Positions 55,677 to 64,000 are shown, counted from the stretch's first letter. The stretch is 64,000 nt of DNA from Streptomyces sp. SID8352 (GCF_009862265.1 NZ_WWGX01000055.1:44995-108994); one strand, 5' to 3'. A program made the numbers and translations. Notes: generated by a model from the letters alone, not told the origin.

Positions 55677-56528
55677 ATGGGCCGTCCCGCGTACGCACTC
55701 GTCGCCACCGACCTCGACGGCACTCTGCTCCGCGGCGACGACACCCTCTCGGCGCGGACGCGGGCGGCGCTCGGCCGGGCGGAGCGGGCGGGCGCGCGGC
55801 ACCTGGTGGTGACCGGGCGGCCGGTGCCCCGGGTGCGGCCGCTGCTGGCGGAGCTGGGCGCGACGGGGCTCGCGGTGTGCGGGCAGGGCGCGCAGGTCTA
55901 CGACGCGGGGGCGCGCCGGATGCTCTGGTCCGTCGCCCTGGACCGGGAGACGGCGGAGGCCGCGCTCGGCAAGATCGAGGCGGAGACCGGGCCGGTGCAC
56001 GCGGCCGTCGACCAGGACGGCACGGACGGGGCGACGCTCGTCGAGCCGGGCTTCGTGATGCCGCACCCCACGCTGCCGGCCCGGCGGGTGGGGCGGCGCG
56101 AGGAGCTGTGGCGGACGCCGGTCAGCAAGGTGCTGCTGCGCCACCCGGGGCTGTCCGACGACGCGCTGGCGGCGGCGGCCCGTGCGGCGGTGGACTCGCT
56201 GGTGACGGTGGTGGTGTCGGGGCCGGGCACGGTGGAGCTCCAGCCGCGCGGCGTGACCAAGGCGACCGGTCTGGCGCTGGCCGCCGGGCGGCTGGGGGTG
56301 GACGGGGAGCGGACCATCGCCTTCGGGGACATGCCCAACGACATCCCGATGTTCCGCTGGGCTGGCCACGGCGTCGCCATGGCGGGCGCGCACCCCGAAC
56401 TGAGGGCGGTGGCCGACGAGGTCACCCTGACGAACGAGGACGACGGCGTCGCCGTCGTCCTCGACCGGATCTTCGGGGCCGTCCGCCGGGGCGGACGGGG
56501 CGCGGGGCGCCGGATCAGTACGCGCTGA
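55677..56528 (+). CDS. HAD-superfamily phosphatase (Cof type)
   Basis: The 283-residue protein has motif I ATDLDGTLL (D12, D14), motif II VVTGRP, the motif III lysine in GVTKATGLAL, and motif IV FGDMPNDIPMF. The cap domain is of the Cof/IIB type. Sugar phosphates or cofactor phosphates are common substrates. TATGCT (55664-55669) ends eight bases before the ATG, so a leaderless start is possible; an in-frame ATG lies 12 bases upstream. The 3' end overlaps the opposing transglycosylase gene by 14 bases. Confidence 0.9.
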   Translation: MGRPAYALVATDLDGTLLRGDDTLSARTRAALGRAERAGARHLVVTGRPVPRVRPLLAELGATGLAVCGQGAQVYDAGARRMLWSVALDRETAEAALGKIEAETGPVHAAVDQDGTDGATLVEPGFVMPHPTLPARRVGRREELWRTPVSKVLLRHPGLSDDALAAAARAAVDSLVTVVVSGPGTVELQPRGVTKATGLALAAGRLGVDGERTIAFGDMPNDIPMFRWAGHGVAMAGAHPELRAVADEVTLTNEDDGVAVVLDRIFGAVRRGGRGAGRRISTR

Positions 56529-57015
56529 AGACGTTGTCGATCGAGCCGTACCGGTCGGCCGCGTAGTTGCAGGCGGCCGTGATGTTGGCGACCGGGTCGT
56601 AGGGGTCCCAGGAGGTGCCGGCCACGTGGTAGGCGCGGAAGGTCGGGTCGATCACCTGGAGCAGGCCCTTGGACGGGGTGCCGTTGACGGCGTTGATGTC
56701 CCAGTTGTTGATGGCGTACGGGTTGCCGGACGATTCGCGCATCACGTTGCGGTGGATGCCGTCGTAGGAACCGGGGATGCCCTGCTGCGCCATGATCGCG
56801 AGGGACTGCCGGATCCAGCCGTCGAGGGTGTTCGGGTAGGCCGTCGAGGCGGCGGCGGCGGCGGCGGCGGTGGTGGTGGTCGTGGTCGTGGCGGCCGAGG
56901 CGCCGGTGGCGCCGAGGAGCGGCAGGGCGAGCACGGCGGCACCGGTGCCGGCGACGGCGATCCGGCGGGCCAGGCGGGCGGTGCGGGCAGGACGGTGCTG
57001 ACCGATGGCAGGCAT
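56515..57015 (-). CDS. Secreted transglycosylase SLT-domain protein
   Basis: The 166-residue protein has a signal peptide (LARRIAVAGTGAAVLALPLL, cleavage near ASA), a Thr/Ala-rich linker, and a small lytic-transglycosylase-like domain. The likely catalytic glutamate lies in VMRESSGNPYAINNWD, followed by SKGLLQVIDPTFRAYH. It should cleave glycan strands of the wall. A c-di-AMP riboswitch lies in its leader. The ATG at 57015 is followed by a normal start, but the ribosome site GAGAGGG ends about eight bases upstream inside the riboswitch flank. Confidence 0.93.
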   Translation of the reverse strand: MPAIGQHRPARTARLARRIAVAGTGAAVLALPLLGATGASAATTTTTTTAAAAAAASTAYPNTLDGWIRQSLAIMAQQGIPGSYDGIHRNVMRESSGNPYAINNWDINAVNGTPSKGLLQVIDPTFRAYHVAGTSWDPYDPVANITAACNYAADRYGSIDNVFSAY

Positions 57016-57029
57016 GGGTGATCCCTCTC

Positions 57030-57170
57030 CTGACGCCTGCGAGGTGAGCTGTCGGGTTCGGGCGGGGAGGTGCCCGGCCGTGCCCTGACGGGCACGGCTT
57101 CACCCCTAGCCGCTCCGGTGGGGTCCGGTGCGGCGACTTACCTTGGGTCCCCCGCTCCTGCCCGCGAGTG
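57030..57170 (-). ncRNA. c-di-AMP (ydaO-type) riboswitch
   Basis: Read on the minus strand, the leader contains GCAGGAGCGGGGGACCC, then GTAAGTCGCC, GGGGTGAAGCC, a GTGCCCG/CGGGCAC hairpin, and CCGAACCCGACAGCTCACC followed by TCGCAGGCGT. These are the conserved blocks of actinobacterial ydaO aptamers in the right order, as I recall the family. Such elements in Streptomyces control wall-hydrolase genes and usually switch expression off when c-di-AMP binds. The boundaries are approximate. Confidence 0.85.
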
Positions 57171-57257
57171 TGTCGAATGGATGACTGTCGGTCCGGCGGT
57201 GGCAGGATTCGGCGTCCGCCCGACAGGCCGGGAACGTATGCGAGAGCACATGCCGGG

Positions 57258-57289
57258 AACAAGTGCGGGAATCACCTGACGCACTTGTT
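57258..57289. promoter_or_regulatory. 10-bp inverted repeat upstream of the riboswitch
   Basis: AACAAGTGCG and CGCACTTGTT are perfect complements separated by 12 bases. On the minus strand the repeat precedes a -10-like TACGTT (about 57232-57237), so it may be an operator for the transglycosylase transcript. Confidence 0.45.
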
Positions 57290-57822
57290 GACCTTGATCG
57301 GGATGGTTTGGGGTGCTTGATCCTTTGCGGTCGCGACCGTCCAACTGGCCTATGGGGCAACGGGCTGCCGTCGGGCGGGGCGCCGGGGCCCGGCGGTGGC
57401 GGACGGCACGGCCGAGTGAGCCAACTCACGGACGCGAACAAGCCGACATATCGGGCATTTGGCCCAACTATGAGTTAATCGGCTCCGGTTGGGAGGTGCC
57501 CCCGGTGCCCCGCCGCTCCGGAGGGCCGGGGGTGTGCCGGGCGGGTGACGTTCTGGCGGTGCGCGCCGTTGGGTGGGGTGATGGGATCTTCGGTGGCGGC
57601 CCGGGGCGCGCCGCGCGCCGGGCCGCGCCCCGGACGTCCGGTCATGGCGGGCGACATTTGCCGATATCACTTGATCAAAAACATACCGCGCGCGATCCCC
57701 TGCGGACCGGTGTCTTGCGGTGGGCGCTAGCGGTGATCGAAACATGACCGGATACGCTGACTTGAGTGGTGGCAGCGACCTATCGACAAACCAGATAGAC
57801 AGCAGCAGACAGGAGACCCCTC
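57290..57822. other. Divergent intergenic region before the polyprenyl synthase gene
   Basis: No gene is convincing in these 533 bases; a 71-codon open frame from the GTG at 57263 has no recognisable features. AT-rich patches occur at about 57445-57480 and 57655-57690. The 3' end provides CAGGAGACCCC as ribosome site for the GTG at 57823. Promoters for both directions should lie here. Confidence 0.45.
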
Positions 57823-58833
57823 GTGACCGTCGTCGGGCCGTTCGGGCTGAGCGTGCGGGACCAGGCTCTGGAAGCCGATGTCCAGACCGGGCTGGCGGCC
57901 GTCGAGGAAGGGTTGCTCGAGGCAACCAAGAGTGAGGTCCCGTTCATCACGGAGGCCGCCCAGCACCTGGTGCGGGCCGGCGGAAAACGGTTCCGGCCGC
58001 TGCTCGTCATGCTCGCCGCCCAGTTCGGCGACCCCTACGCCCCCGGCGTCGTTCCCTCGGCCGTGGTCGTGGAGCTGACCCACCTCGCCACGCTCTACCA
58101 CGACGACGTGATGGACGAGGCCGCCGTGCGGCGCGGGGTGGCCAGCGCCAACACCCGCTGGGACAACTCGGTCGCGGTCCTCACCGGCGACTTCCTGTTC
58201 GCCCGCGCCTCCCAGATCCTCGCCGACCTCGGGCCGGAGGCGGTCCGGGTGCAGGCCCTCGCCTTCGAGCGGCTGGTCACCGGCCAGATCCTGGAGACGG
58301 CGGGACCGCAGGACGGGCGCGACCCGGTCGACCACTACCTCGACGTGCTCGGCGGCAAGACGGGCTCGCTGGTGGCCGTCTCCTGCCGGTTCGGCGCGAT
58401 GGTGTCCGGCGCCGACGAGACGGTCGTCGACGTGCTCACCCAGTACGGGGAGCGGCTCGGTGTCGCCTTCCAGCTCGCCGACGACGTCCTGGACATCGCC
58501 TCCGACTCCCGCGAATCGGGCAAGACCCCCGGCACCGACCTGCGCGAGGGCATCCCCACGCTGCCGGTGCTGCGGCTGCGCGAGCGGGCCGAGCGGCTGG
58601 GGCTGGCCGAGGACCGGGAGCTGTGCGAGCTGCTGGACTCCGACCTGACCGACGACGGCCGGCTCGCCGAGGCGCTGCGTCTGCTGCGCGCCCACCCCGC
58701 CCTCGAACAGGCCCGCCGGGACACCGTCCGCTACGCCGAGGAGGCCCGGGCGGCGCTCGCCCCGCTGGTGGAGTGCCAGGCCAAGGCCGCGCTGGTGGAG
58801 CTGTGCGACGCGGTGGTCCACCGCGCGGGCTGA
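57823..58833 (+). CDS. Long-chain polyprenyl diphosphate synthase
   Basis: The 336-residue trans-prenyltransferase has the two aspartate-rich motifs DDVMD (D94, D95, D98) and DDVLD (D220, D221, D224), plus GGKRFRPLLVML and GKTGSLVAVSCRFGAM. Residues upstream of the first motif (LATLY) fit a long-chain heptaprenyl or octaprenyl synthase. It probably supplies the menaquinone side chain used by MqnP. GGAGA precedes the GTG. Confidence 0.92.
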   Translation: MTVVGPFGLSVRDQALEADVQTGLAAVEEGLLEATKSEVPFITEAAQHLVRAGGKRFRPLLVMLAAQFGDPYAPGVVPSAVVVELTHLATLYHDDVMDEAAVRRGVASANTRWDNSVAVLTGDFLFARASQILADLGPEAVRVQALAFERLVTGQILETAGPQDGRDPVDHYLDVLGGKTGSLVAVSCRFGAMVSGADETVVDVLTQYGERLGVAFQLADDVLDIASDSRESGKTPGTDLREGIPTLPVLRLRERAERLGLAEDRELCELLDSDLTDDGRLAEALRLLRAHPALEQARRDTVRYAEEARAALAPLVECQAKAALVELCDAVVHRAG

Positions 58834-59310
58834 ACCCGGGAGGGTCGGGGTGCCGGACGGAGCCGGACGCGACGGCCGCCGTCGGACGGGACACGCTCGC
58901 CGTAGGGGCCGTAGGGGCCGTAGGGGCCGTAGGGGCCGTAGGGGCCGTAGGGGCCGTAGGGCCGGAGTGGTCGGCCGGGGCGGGGCAACCGCCGTACGGG
59001 GCACGGGGGATCGTCCGCCCGTGCCGGCGGCGCGCGGGGCGCGCCCCTCGGGACCGGGGCGGCTCCGGGGCCTCCTCGTACGGGCGCCGTACCCCACCCC
59101 TACGGGCCGGAGGGGCCCGGACCCCCGGGTGTCATCCCGCAGGAGTACGCGGAGTTGGGCCCGGGGGCTGACGATTCCGTGCCCCCGATTTGGTCGTATG
59201 GACACCACGGAAAACACCGGTCCTCACCGATTCGGGTGAGAATGGCGGCTCACGGGTGGAGACGTGCGACATCGCGGGACACCGCCGCCGACAACGGAGG
59301 TAGGGCACAC
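58834..59310. other. Intergenic region carrying the 9-base repeat array
   Basis: These 477 bases hold no supported gene. The main feature is the GTAGGGGCC array at 58902-58963. Short reading frames on both strands derive from it, such as repeated GPY or AVG words. The end gives the ribosome site GGAGGTAGGG for the gene at 59311. Confidence 0.5.
58902..58963. repeat. 9-base tandem repeat, seven units
   Basis: GTAGGGGCC is repeated six times perfectly from 58902, followed by one unit lacking a G. The same 9-mer array occurs in inverted orientation at 63774-63854, about 4.8 kb away, inside a coding region. Confidence 0.92.
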
Positions 59311-60597
59311 ATGGCACCGTACGAATCCGACGGCAGCACCACCACCGCCGGGGAGCGAGAGGAACCGCGGACGTCCCGGCGCAGGGCCGCGCGGTACGCC
59401 GTCCCGGTGGCGGTGACGGGACTGGCCGCCGCGACGATCGGCCTCGTCCCCGCCCTCGCCGACTCCGGGGACCCCGATCTGCCCGGGGTCACGGCCCAGC
59501 AGCTCGTCGAGCGCATCGCCCGGTCGGACGTCCAGCACCTGTCCGGCACGGTGAAGATCAACACGGATCTGGGACTGCCCGACCTCGGCGGCCTCGGCCA
59601 GGGCATGCTGTCCGGCCGGTCCGGCGTCCCGGGCGCGGGCGGCGGGGACGCGGAGGACGGCGGGGGCTCGGCCGCCGACCCCTCGGCCAAGCTGACCGCG
59701 CTGGTCTCCGGCAGCCACACGCTGCGCGTCGCGGCCGACGGCCCCGACCGGCAGCGGCTCTCCGTCCTGGAGGAAGCCGCCGAGTACAGCCTGATCCGCA
59801 ACGGCGAGGACGTCTGGGGCTACGACAGCGCCTCCAACGAGGTCTACCACGCCACCGTCGGCCCGTCCGGCCGCGCCGGTGACGAGGGCGCCCGCCGGCC
59901 GGCGGAGCTTCCGGCCACGCCGAAGGAGCTCGCCGAGCAGGCCCTGGAGGCGGTCGACGCGACCACGTCGGTGACCGTCGACGGCACCGCGCGGGTGGCG
60001 GGGCGGGACGCCTACCGGCTCGTGGTCGAGCCCCGGCAGAAGGGCTCCACGGTGGGTGTCGTCAGCATCGCCGTGGACGCGGAGACGGGCGTGCCGCTGA
60101 AGTTCACGCTCACCCCGGCGAGCGGCGGCGCCGCCGTCGTCGACGCGGGCTTCACCCGGGTGAGCTTCGCCGAGCCGGACGCGTCGGCCTTCGACTTCAC
60201 CCCGCCCAGGGGCGCGAAGGTCACCGAGGCGGACGGGTCCGGGAAGGACGGCGGGTCCGGGAAGGCCGACGGGTCGGGCAAGGAGGCCCCCGCCGGTGTG
60301 CCGGGCGGCGGACCCGCCGGCGGCGCGGAGGGCGTCGAGGTCGTCGGCGAGGGCTGGAACACGGTCGCCGTGCTGCGCACCGGCGGCCGGGGGCTGCCCA
60401 CCGCGGCGAAGGAAGGTGACGCGGGCGCCCTCGGCGGCTTCCTCGGCTCCTTCGGGGACCCGGTCAAGGGCGCCTTCGGCTCCGGCACGGTCTTCAAGAC
60501 CCGGCTGGTCAACGCCCTGATCACCGACGACGGCACGGTCTACGTCGGCGCGGTCACCAAGGACGCCCTGGTGAAGGCGGCCGACGCCGCGCGGTAG
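59311..60597 (+). CDS. Secreted LolA/RseB-like protein
   Basis: The 428-residue product starts with an Arg-rich segment and a hydrophobic signal (RYAVPVAVTGLAAATIGLVP, cleavage near ALA). It then has the LolA-like open-barrel pattern: ITLARSDVQHLSGTVKINTD-type start, LRVAADGPDRQRLSVLEEAA, and DVWGYDSASNEVYHATV. The second half resembles an outer-membrane lipoprotein-sorting or RseB domain (RLVVEPRQKGSTVGVVSIAV). Gly/Lys/Asp-rich repeats (GSGKDGGSGKADGSGK) form a late linker. Its job in a Gram-positive is not established. It precedes an ABC exporter, which suggests a shared envelope role. Confidence 0.8.
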   Translation: MAPYESDGSTTTAGEREEPRTSRRRAARYAVPVAVTGLAAATIGLVPALADSGDPDLPGVTAQQLVERIARSDVQHLSGTVKINTDLGLPDLGGLGQGMLSGRSGVPGAGGGDAEDGGGSAADPSAKLTALVSGSHTLRVAADGPDRQRLSVLEEAAEYSLIRNGEDVWGYDSASNEVYHATVGPSGRAGDEGARRPAELPATPKELAEQALEAVDATTSVTVDGTARVAGRDAYRLVVEPRQKGSTVGVVSIAVDAETGVPLKFTLTPASGGAAVVDAGFTRVSFAEPDASAFDFTPPRGAKVTEADGSGKDGGSGKADGSGKEAPAGVPGGGPAGGAEGVEVVGEGWNTVAVLRTGGRGLPTAAKEGDAGALGGFLGSFGDPVKGAFGSGTVFKTRLVNALITDDGTVYVGAVTKDALVKAADAAR

Positions 60598-60655
60598 CGG
60601 CCGGTACCGCGAGAGCGAGCAGGGGCGCCGGTCGTCCCGCGAGGAGAGGAAGCCG

Positions 60656-61999
60656 ATGCGCGGGACGACCGCCGGAGAGCCGGAGCACCGGGACCGGGAA
60701 GCGCCGGGCCGGGACGGACCGGGTCCGGACGAGCCGGGTCAGGGCTCCCCGCGCGGGGAGCCCCGGCCCGGGAGTCCCCGCGCGGGACGGTCCCGTGCCC
60801 CGGAGACCCGGGACCGCGACGACACCGGGGCCGGAGGCACCGCCCCGGGCGCCGCCGACGGCACGGCCACCCCGACCGGTGCCGCCACCGGGAGCACGGC
60901 AACGTCCATCGGCCCCGCCACGGCCGACGACACCGACGGCACAGACGCCCCGGGCGGCCGGGATGGCCAGGGCGCCCCCGGCGGCTCCGCCGCCCGCCGG
61001 ACGCCCGCCGCCCCCGGCCGCGCGGGCGCCCCCGCCGGGAGGGCCGAGGACTGTCCCGGGGACGAGGACGGCGCCGTCATCGCCACCCGCGGGCTCACCA
61101 AGCGCTTCCGCGGCGGTCAAGTGGCCGTCGACGGCCTGGACCTGACCGTCCCGGCCGGGAGCGTCTTCGGCTTCCTCGGCCCCAACGGCTCCGGCAAGAC
61201 CACCACCATCCGCATGCTGATGGGGCTGATCGAGCCGACCTCCGGCACCGCGCGGGTCCTCGGCCGCCCGATGCCGCGCTCCGCCCGCTCCGTACTGCCC
61301 CGGGTCGGCGCCCTCATCGAGGGCCCGGCCCTCTACGGCTTCCTGTCCGGCCGCGACAACCTGCTGCGCCAGGACGCCGCCGACCCCACCGCGGACCCCC
61401 GCACCCGGCGCGCCCGGGTCGCCGCGGCCCTGGACCGGGTAGGGCTCGGCGCCGCCGCGGGCAAGAAGGCGAGGGCGTACTCGCTCGGCATGAAGCAGCG
61501 CCTCGGGCTCGCCGCGGCCCTGCTCCGGCCGCGCAGCCTGCTGGTGCTGGACGAGCCCACCAACGGACTCGACCCGCAGGGCATGCGGGAGATCCGCACC
61601 CTGGTGCGGGAGCTGGCCGACGACGGCACGACCGTCTTCCTCTCCTCCCACCTGCTGGACGAGATCGAGCAGGTGTGCACGCACGCCGCCGTGATGGCCC
61701 ACGGGCGGCTGATCGTCCAGGGCCCGGTGGCCGACCTGGCGGCCGGGGCGCGCGGACGGCTGGTGGTCACCACGCCGGACCCGGCCCGGGCCGCCCGGGT
61801 GCTGGAGGAACTGGGCGTCGCGGACGTGACGGCCGGGGCGGACCGGGTGACCGGGGCGCCCCCGGAGAGCGACCCCGCCGGGGTGAACGCCGCGCTGGTC
61901 GCGGCGGGCGTCCGGGTCCGGGGCTTCGCGGTGGAACGCGCGTCGCTGGAGGACGCCTTCGTGGCGCTGACGGGAGAGGGCTTCGATGTCGCGGGCTGA
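60656..61999 (+). CDS. ABC transporter ATP-binding protein with long disordered N-terminus
   Basis: An ABC ATPase domain starts near residue 140 (VIATRGLTKRFRGGQVAVDG), with Walker A GPNGSGKTTT (K181), signature YSLGMKQRLGLA, Walker B LLVLDEPTNGLDPQG and H-loop LSSHLLDEIEQ. It is an exporter-type (CcmA-like) ATPase. The first 138 residues are low-complexity Gly/Ala/Thr/Pro and charged. The start is nevertheless well supported, since GAGGAGAGGAAG lies directly before the ATG. It overlaps the permease gene by 14 bases. Confidence 0.92.
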   Translation: MRGTTAGEPEHRDREAPGRDGPGPDEPGQGSPRGEPRPGSPRAGRSRAPETRDRDDTGAGGTAPGAADGTATPTGAATGSTATSIGPATADDTDGTDAPGGRDGQGAPGGSAARRTPAAPGRAGAPAGRAEDCPGDEDGAVIATRGLTKRFRGGQVAVDGLDLTVPAGSVFGFLGPNGSGKTTTIRMLMGLIEPTSGTARVLGRPMPRSARSVLPRVGALIEGPALYGFLSGRDNLLRQDAADPTADPRTRRARVAAALDRVGLGAAAGKKARAYSLGMKQRLGLAAALLRPRSLLVLDEPTNGLDPQGMREIRTLVRELADDGTTVFLSSHLLDEIEQVCTHAAVMAHGRLIVQGPVADLAAGARGRLVVTTPDPARAARVLEELGVADVTAGADRVTGAPPESDPAGVNAALVAAGVRVRGFAVERASLEDAFVALTGEGFDVAG

Positions 62000-62876
62000 G
62001 GCATTGGACGCGGCGCGCGGGCCGCGGGTCCGCCTGTCCGGAGGGCTGCTGCGGAGCGAACTGCTGATGACCTTCCGGCGCTGGCGCACCGCCGCGCTGC
62101 TGGGCGTGCTGGCGGCGGTGCCGGTGCTGATCGGCATCGCGGTGCGGATCGAGACCGGCGGCGGCTCCGGGCCCGACGGCTCCGGCGGGGAGGGCGCGCA
62201 CGGGGGACCGGCGTTCATCTCGCAGATCAGCAACAACGGCCTCTTCCTGGTCTTCACCGCGCTCGCCGCCACCCTGCCGTTCTTCCTGCCCCTGGCCGTC
62301 GGGGTGGTCGCCGGGGACTCGGTCGCGGGCGAGGCGAGCGGGGGCACGCTGCGCTACCTGCTGGTCGCCCCGGCCGGCCGCACCCGGCTGCTGCTCACCA
62401 AGTACGCCTCGGTCCTCGCCTTCTGCCTGGCCGCCACCCTGGTGGTCGCGGTGTCGGCGCTGGCGGCCGGGGCGCTGCTGTTCCCGCTCGGGGACCTCAC
62501 CACCATCTCCGGCACCCGGATCGGCTACGGCGAGGGGCTGGGCCGGGCCCTGCTGATCGCCCTGGCGGTGGCCGCCTCGCTGGTCGGCCTCGCGACCCTC
62601 GGGCTGTTCGTCTCGACGCTCACGAGCAGCGGGATCGCCGCGATGGCGACCACCGTCGGGCTGCTGATCACGGTGCAGATCCTCGACCAGATCCCGCAGC
62701 TGGACGCCGTGCAGCCGTACATCTTCTCCCACTACTGGATGTCCTTCACGGACTTGATGCGGGAGCCGGTGTACTGGGACGACCTGGTGCGCAACCTCGG
62801 CCTCCAGGCCGTCTACGCGGCGGTGTTCGGCTCCGCGGCCTGGGCCCGGTTCACCACGAAGGACATCACCACCTGA
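61986..62876 (+). CDS. ABC transporter permease (ABC-2 type)
   Basis: The 296-residue membrane protein has about six hydrophobic segments and the ABC-2 signature VVAGDSVAGEASGGTLRYLL followed by PAGRTRLLLTKY. It forms an exporter with the ATPase encoded just upstream. The substrate is unknown; drug, lipid or peptide export are common for the family. Confidence 0.92.
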   Translation: MSRAEALDAARGPRVRLSGGLLRSELLMTFRRWRTAALLGVLAAVPVLIGIAVRIETGGGSGPDGSGGEGAHGGPAFISQISNNGLFLVFTALAATLPFFLPLAVGVVAGDSVAGEASGGTLRYLLVAPAGRTRLLLTKYASVLAFCLAATLVVAVSALAAGALLFPLGDLTTISGTRIGYGEGLGRALLIALAVAASLVGLATLGLFVSTLTSSGIAAMATTVGLLITVQILDQIPQLDAVQPYIFSHYWMSFTDLMREPVYWDDLVRNLGLQAVYAAVFGSAAWARFTTKDITT

Positions 62877-63099
62877 CCGCGTCCCGGGGGCCCGTGACGC
62901 CGGGCTCCCGGGCCCCGGGACGTCCGGCGGCGGCCGGGACCACCGCGGCGCTCCCGCCTGGAACGAGCCTGTGACACCGCGGTGACGAGAGGAGCGCCGC
63001 CGACCGGAGAGACTCGACGTCAGGTGGACAACAGTAGGACTTGGCTCTGGACGGCACGGGCACCGAGGCCGACGGAAGCCGTCGATGAGTGGGGGAACG

Positions 63100-64000
63100 A
63101 TGTCTCGACTCGGCCGTGACGAAGCGCGGGACGCCGGGCACGCCGGGCGCCCGTCCGCACCGGTGGCGGAGGCGGCTTCGATCGCCGTCCGGGTGCCCGT
63201 GCCCGGCGCGGGGGCGCGCAGCGCCTCGGTGGACGGCGCGCTGCTGGTGGCTCCCCCGGGGGAGGAGATCCAGCACATCGTCCTGGACCGGCTGCACCGC
63301 CTGGCCATCGTCGCCGGGCGGCCGGTCCTGGCCACCATCCACGACGAGCGCCTCGGCTGCACCGTTCCCCTCCGGGTGGACCCGGACGGGTCAAGCCATC
63401 TGGCGGCCGATCCGACCCCGACGGCCCCGGAGGGCGGGCCGGTACGGCGCGACCAGCCCACGCACTTCCTGCGCCGGGCGACGGTCCTCCCGGCCGACAC
63501 CACCGCCCCGCCGCTCCGGGCCCCCGCCCCGGTTCCGCCGCCGCCCGCCCCGGTGTCCGCCCCGGTCCAGGACCCGGCATCGGCCGCGGCGCCGGTGCCG
63601 GTGCCGACGTCCGCTCCGGTCCAGGATCCGGCGCCCGCGCCGGGCACCGTGGTGCCGCCTACGGGGGTGTTCGGGCCGCCGCCCGCGATGGACCCGGAGG
63701 CGGCGTCCGGGCGACGGGCGGAGGCGGGACCGATGGGCCCCCTGGGCGCGCTGCCCCCGAGGGGCGCGACCATCCCTACGGCCCCTACGGCCCCTACGGC
63801 CCCTACGGCCCCTACGGCCCCTACGGCCCCTACGGCCCCTACGGCCCCTACGGAGTCCGCGGGGGCGTCGGCTCCTACGGGTGCCCGGGCCGCGGACGCC
63901 GGGGAGCCCACCGCGCCCCCGGCCGTCGAAACGCCCGCGGACCCCGCAGGCCCCGCGGCGCCCGGAACGCCAGGGGCCGACGGCGGGTCCGGGACCACCG
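63100..64000 (+). CDS. Proline/threonine-rich protein, 3' end beyond the window
   Basis: From the ATG at 63100, preceded by GGGGGAACG, the frame is open to the right edge for 300 codons. An ATG 15 bases upstream is in frame. The first 110 residues look folded (PPGEEIQHIVLDRLHRLAIV, ATIHDERLGCTVPLRVDPDG) and recall the N-terminal domain of a large conserved Streptomyces protein with later TPR-like repeats; that recollection is uncertain. The rest is Pro/Ala/Thr-rich, including nine PTA repeats encoded by the 9-base array. The function cannot be assigned from this fragment. Confidence 0.75.
   Translation, partial: MSRLGRDEARDAGHAGRPSAPVAEAASIAVRVPVPGAGARSASVDGALLVAPPGEEIQHIVLDRLHRLAIVAGRPVLATIHDERLGCTVPLRVDPDGSSHLAADPTPTAPEGGPVRRDQPTHFLRRATVLPADTTAPPLRAPAPVPPPPAPVSAPVQDPASAAAPVPVPTSAPVQDPAPAPGTVVPPTGVFGPPPAMDPEAASGRRAEAGPMGPLGALPPRGATIPTAPTAPTAPTAPTAPTAPTAPTAPTESAGASAPTGARAADAGEPTAPPAVETPADPAGPAAPGTPGADGGSGTT
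63774..63854. repeat. 9-base tandem repeat, nine units, inside a coding region
   Basis: CCCTACGGC repeats from 63774 with a nine-base period; the last unit differs at its final base. Read in the host frame it encodes Pro-Thr-Ala repeats. It is the reverse complement of the array at 58902-58963. Confidence 0.92.

Noticed and set aside
57263..57478. 71-codon plus-strand ORF with GTG start
   Set aside because: It overlaps an inverted repeat, shows no codon bias or domain and has no ribosome site.
58902..63854. 9-base arrays considered as a CRISPR array
   Set aside because: Units are contiguous without spacers and far shorter than CRISPR repeats, and there are no cas genes.

Overview
The window is very GC-rich, with codons that almost always end in G or C, GTG starts, frequent 4-base GTGA/ATGA gene overlaps and actinobacterial families (DUF397, Scr1-type XRE regulators, futalosine-route menaquinone genes, twin-arginine lipoproteins). 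It is best read as chromosomal core DNA of a Streptomyces or close relative. No tRNA, rRNA, CRISPR array, insertion sequence or integrase was seen. Most genes belong to respiration and its cofactors, with one accessory pocket at about 9.3-15.2 kb.

Layout. (1) 1-9.3 kb: hemL (haem precursor), a histidine phosphatase, a Tat lipoprotein resembling polysaccharide deacetylases, then the system II cytochrome c maturation operon tlpA/resA-ccdA-resB-ccsB. (2) 9.3-15.2 kb, accessory: a stand-alone condensation-domain protein, a DUF7848-like protein, an XRE regulator with two tandem DUF397 genes, and a two-gene AAA-ATPase plus TOPRIM-like cassette that looks like a phage-defence module. (3) 15.3-31.8 kb: menaquinone genes mqnL-mqnP, mqnM, mqnE, mqnA, mqnC, menG and a geranylgeranyl-reductase-type enzyme. 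Between them lie an Lrp regulator, acetyltransferases, a DAACS symporter preceded by a cysteine-rich leader peptide, a cold-shock protein and a prepilin peptidase. (4) 32-49.9 kb: an NlpC/P60 wall hydrolase, then the complete 14-gene nuoA-N complex I operon with a Rex-like operator at its promoter and a strong hairpin terminator after nuoN. (5) 50-64 kb: recQ, an M56-type peptidase, fumarylacetoacetase, a HAD phosphatase, a lytic transglycosylase with an upstream c-di-AMP (ydaO) riboswitch, a long-chain polyprenyl diphosphate synthase, a LolA-like secreted protein, an ABC exporter pair, and a proline-rich protein that runs off the right edge.

How it fits together. Complex I passes electrons to menaquinone. 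The window holds six futalosine-pathway genes (MqnA, C, E, L, M, P), the final methyltransferase, a candidate side-chain reductase and a candidate side-chain prenyl synthase. MqnB and MqnD were not seen. HemL and the Ccs/Res proteins serve the cytochrome end of the chain.

The points most worth testing are the AAA/TOPRIM cassette with a palindrome centred on its promoter, the cysteine-rich leader peptide ahead of the DAACS symporter, the recurrent leaderless-start architecture of the menaquinone genes, and the XRE gene that changes base composition midway and runs 131 bases into the next gene.
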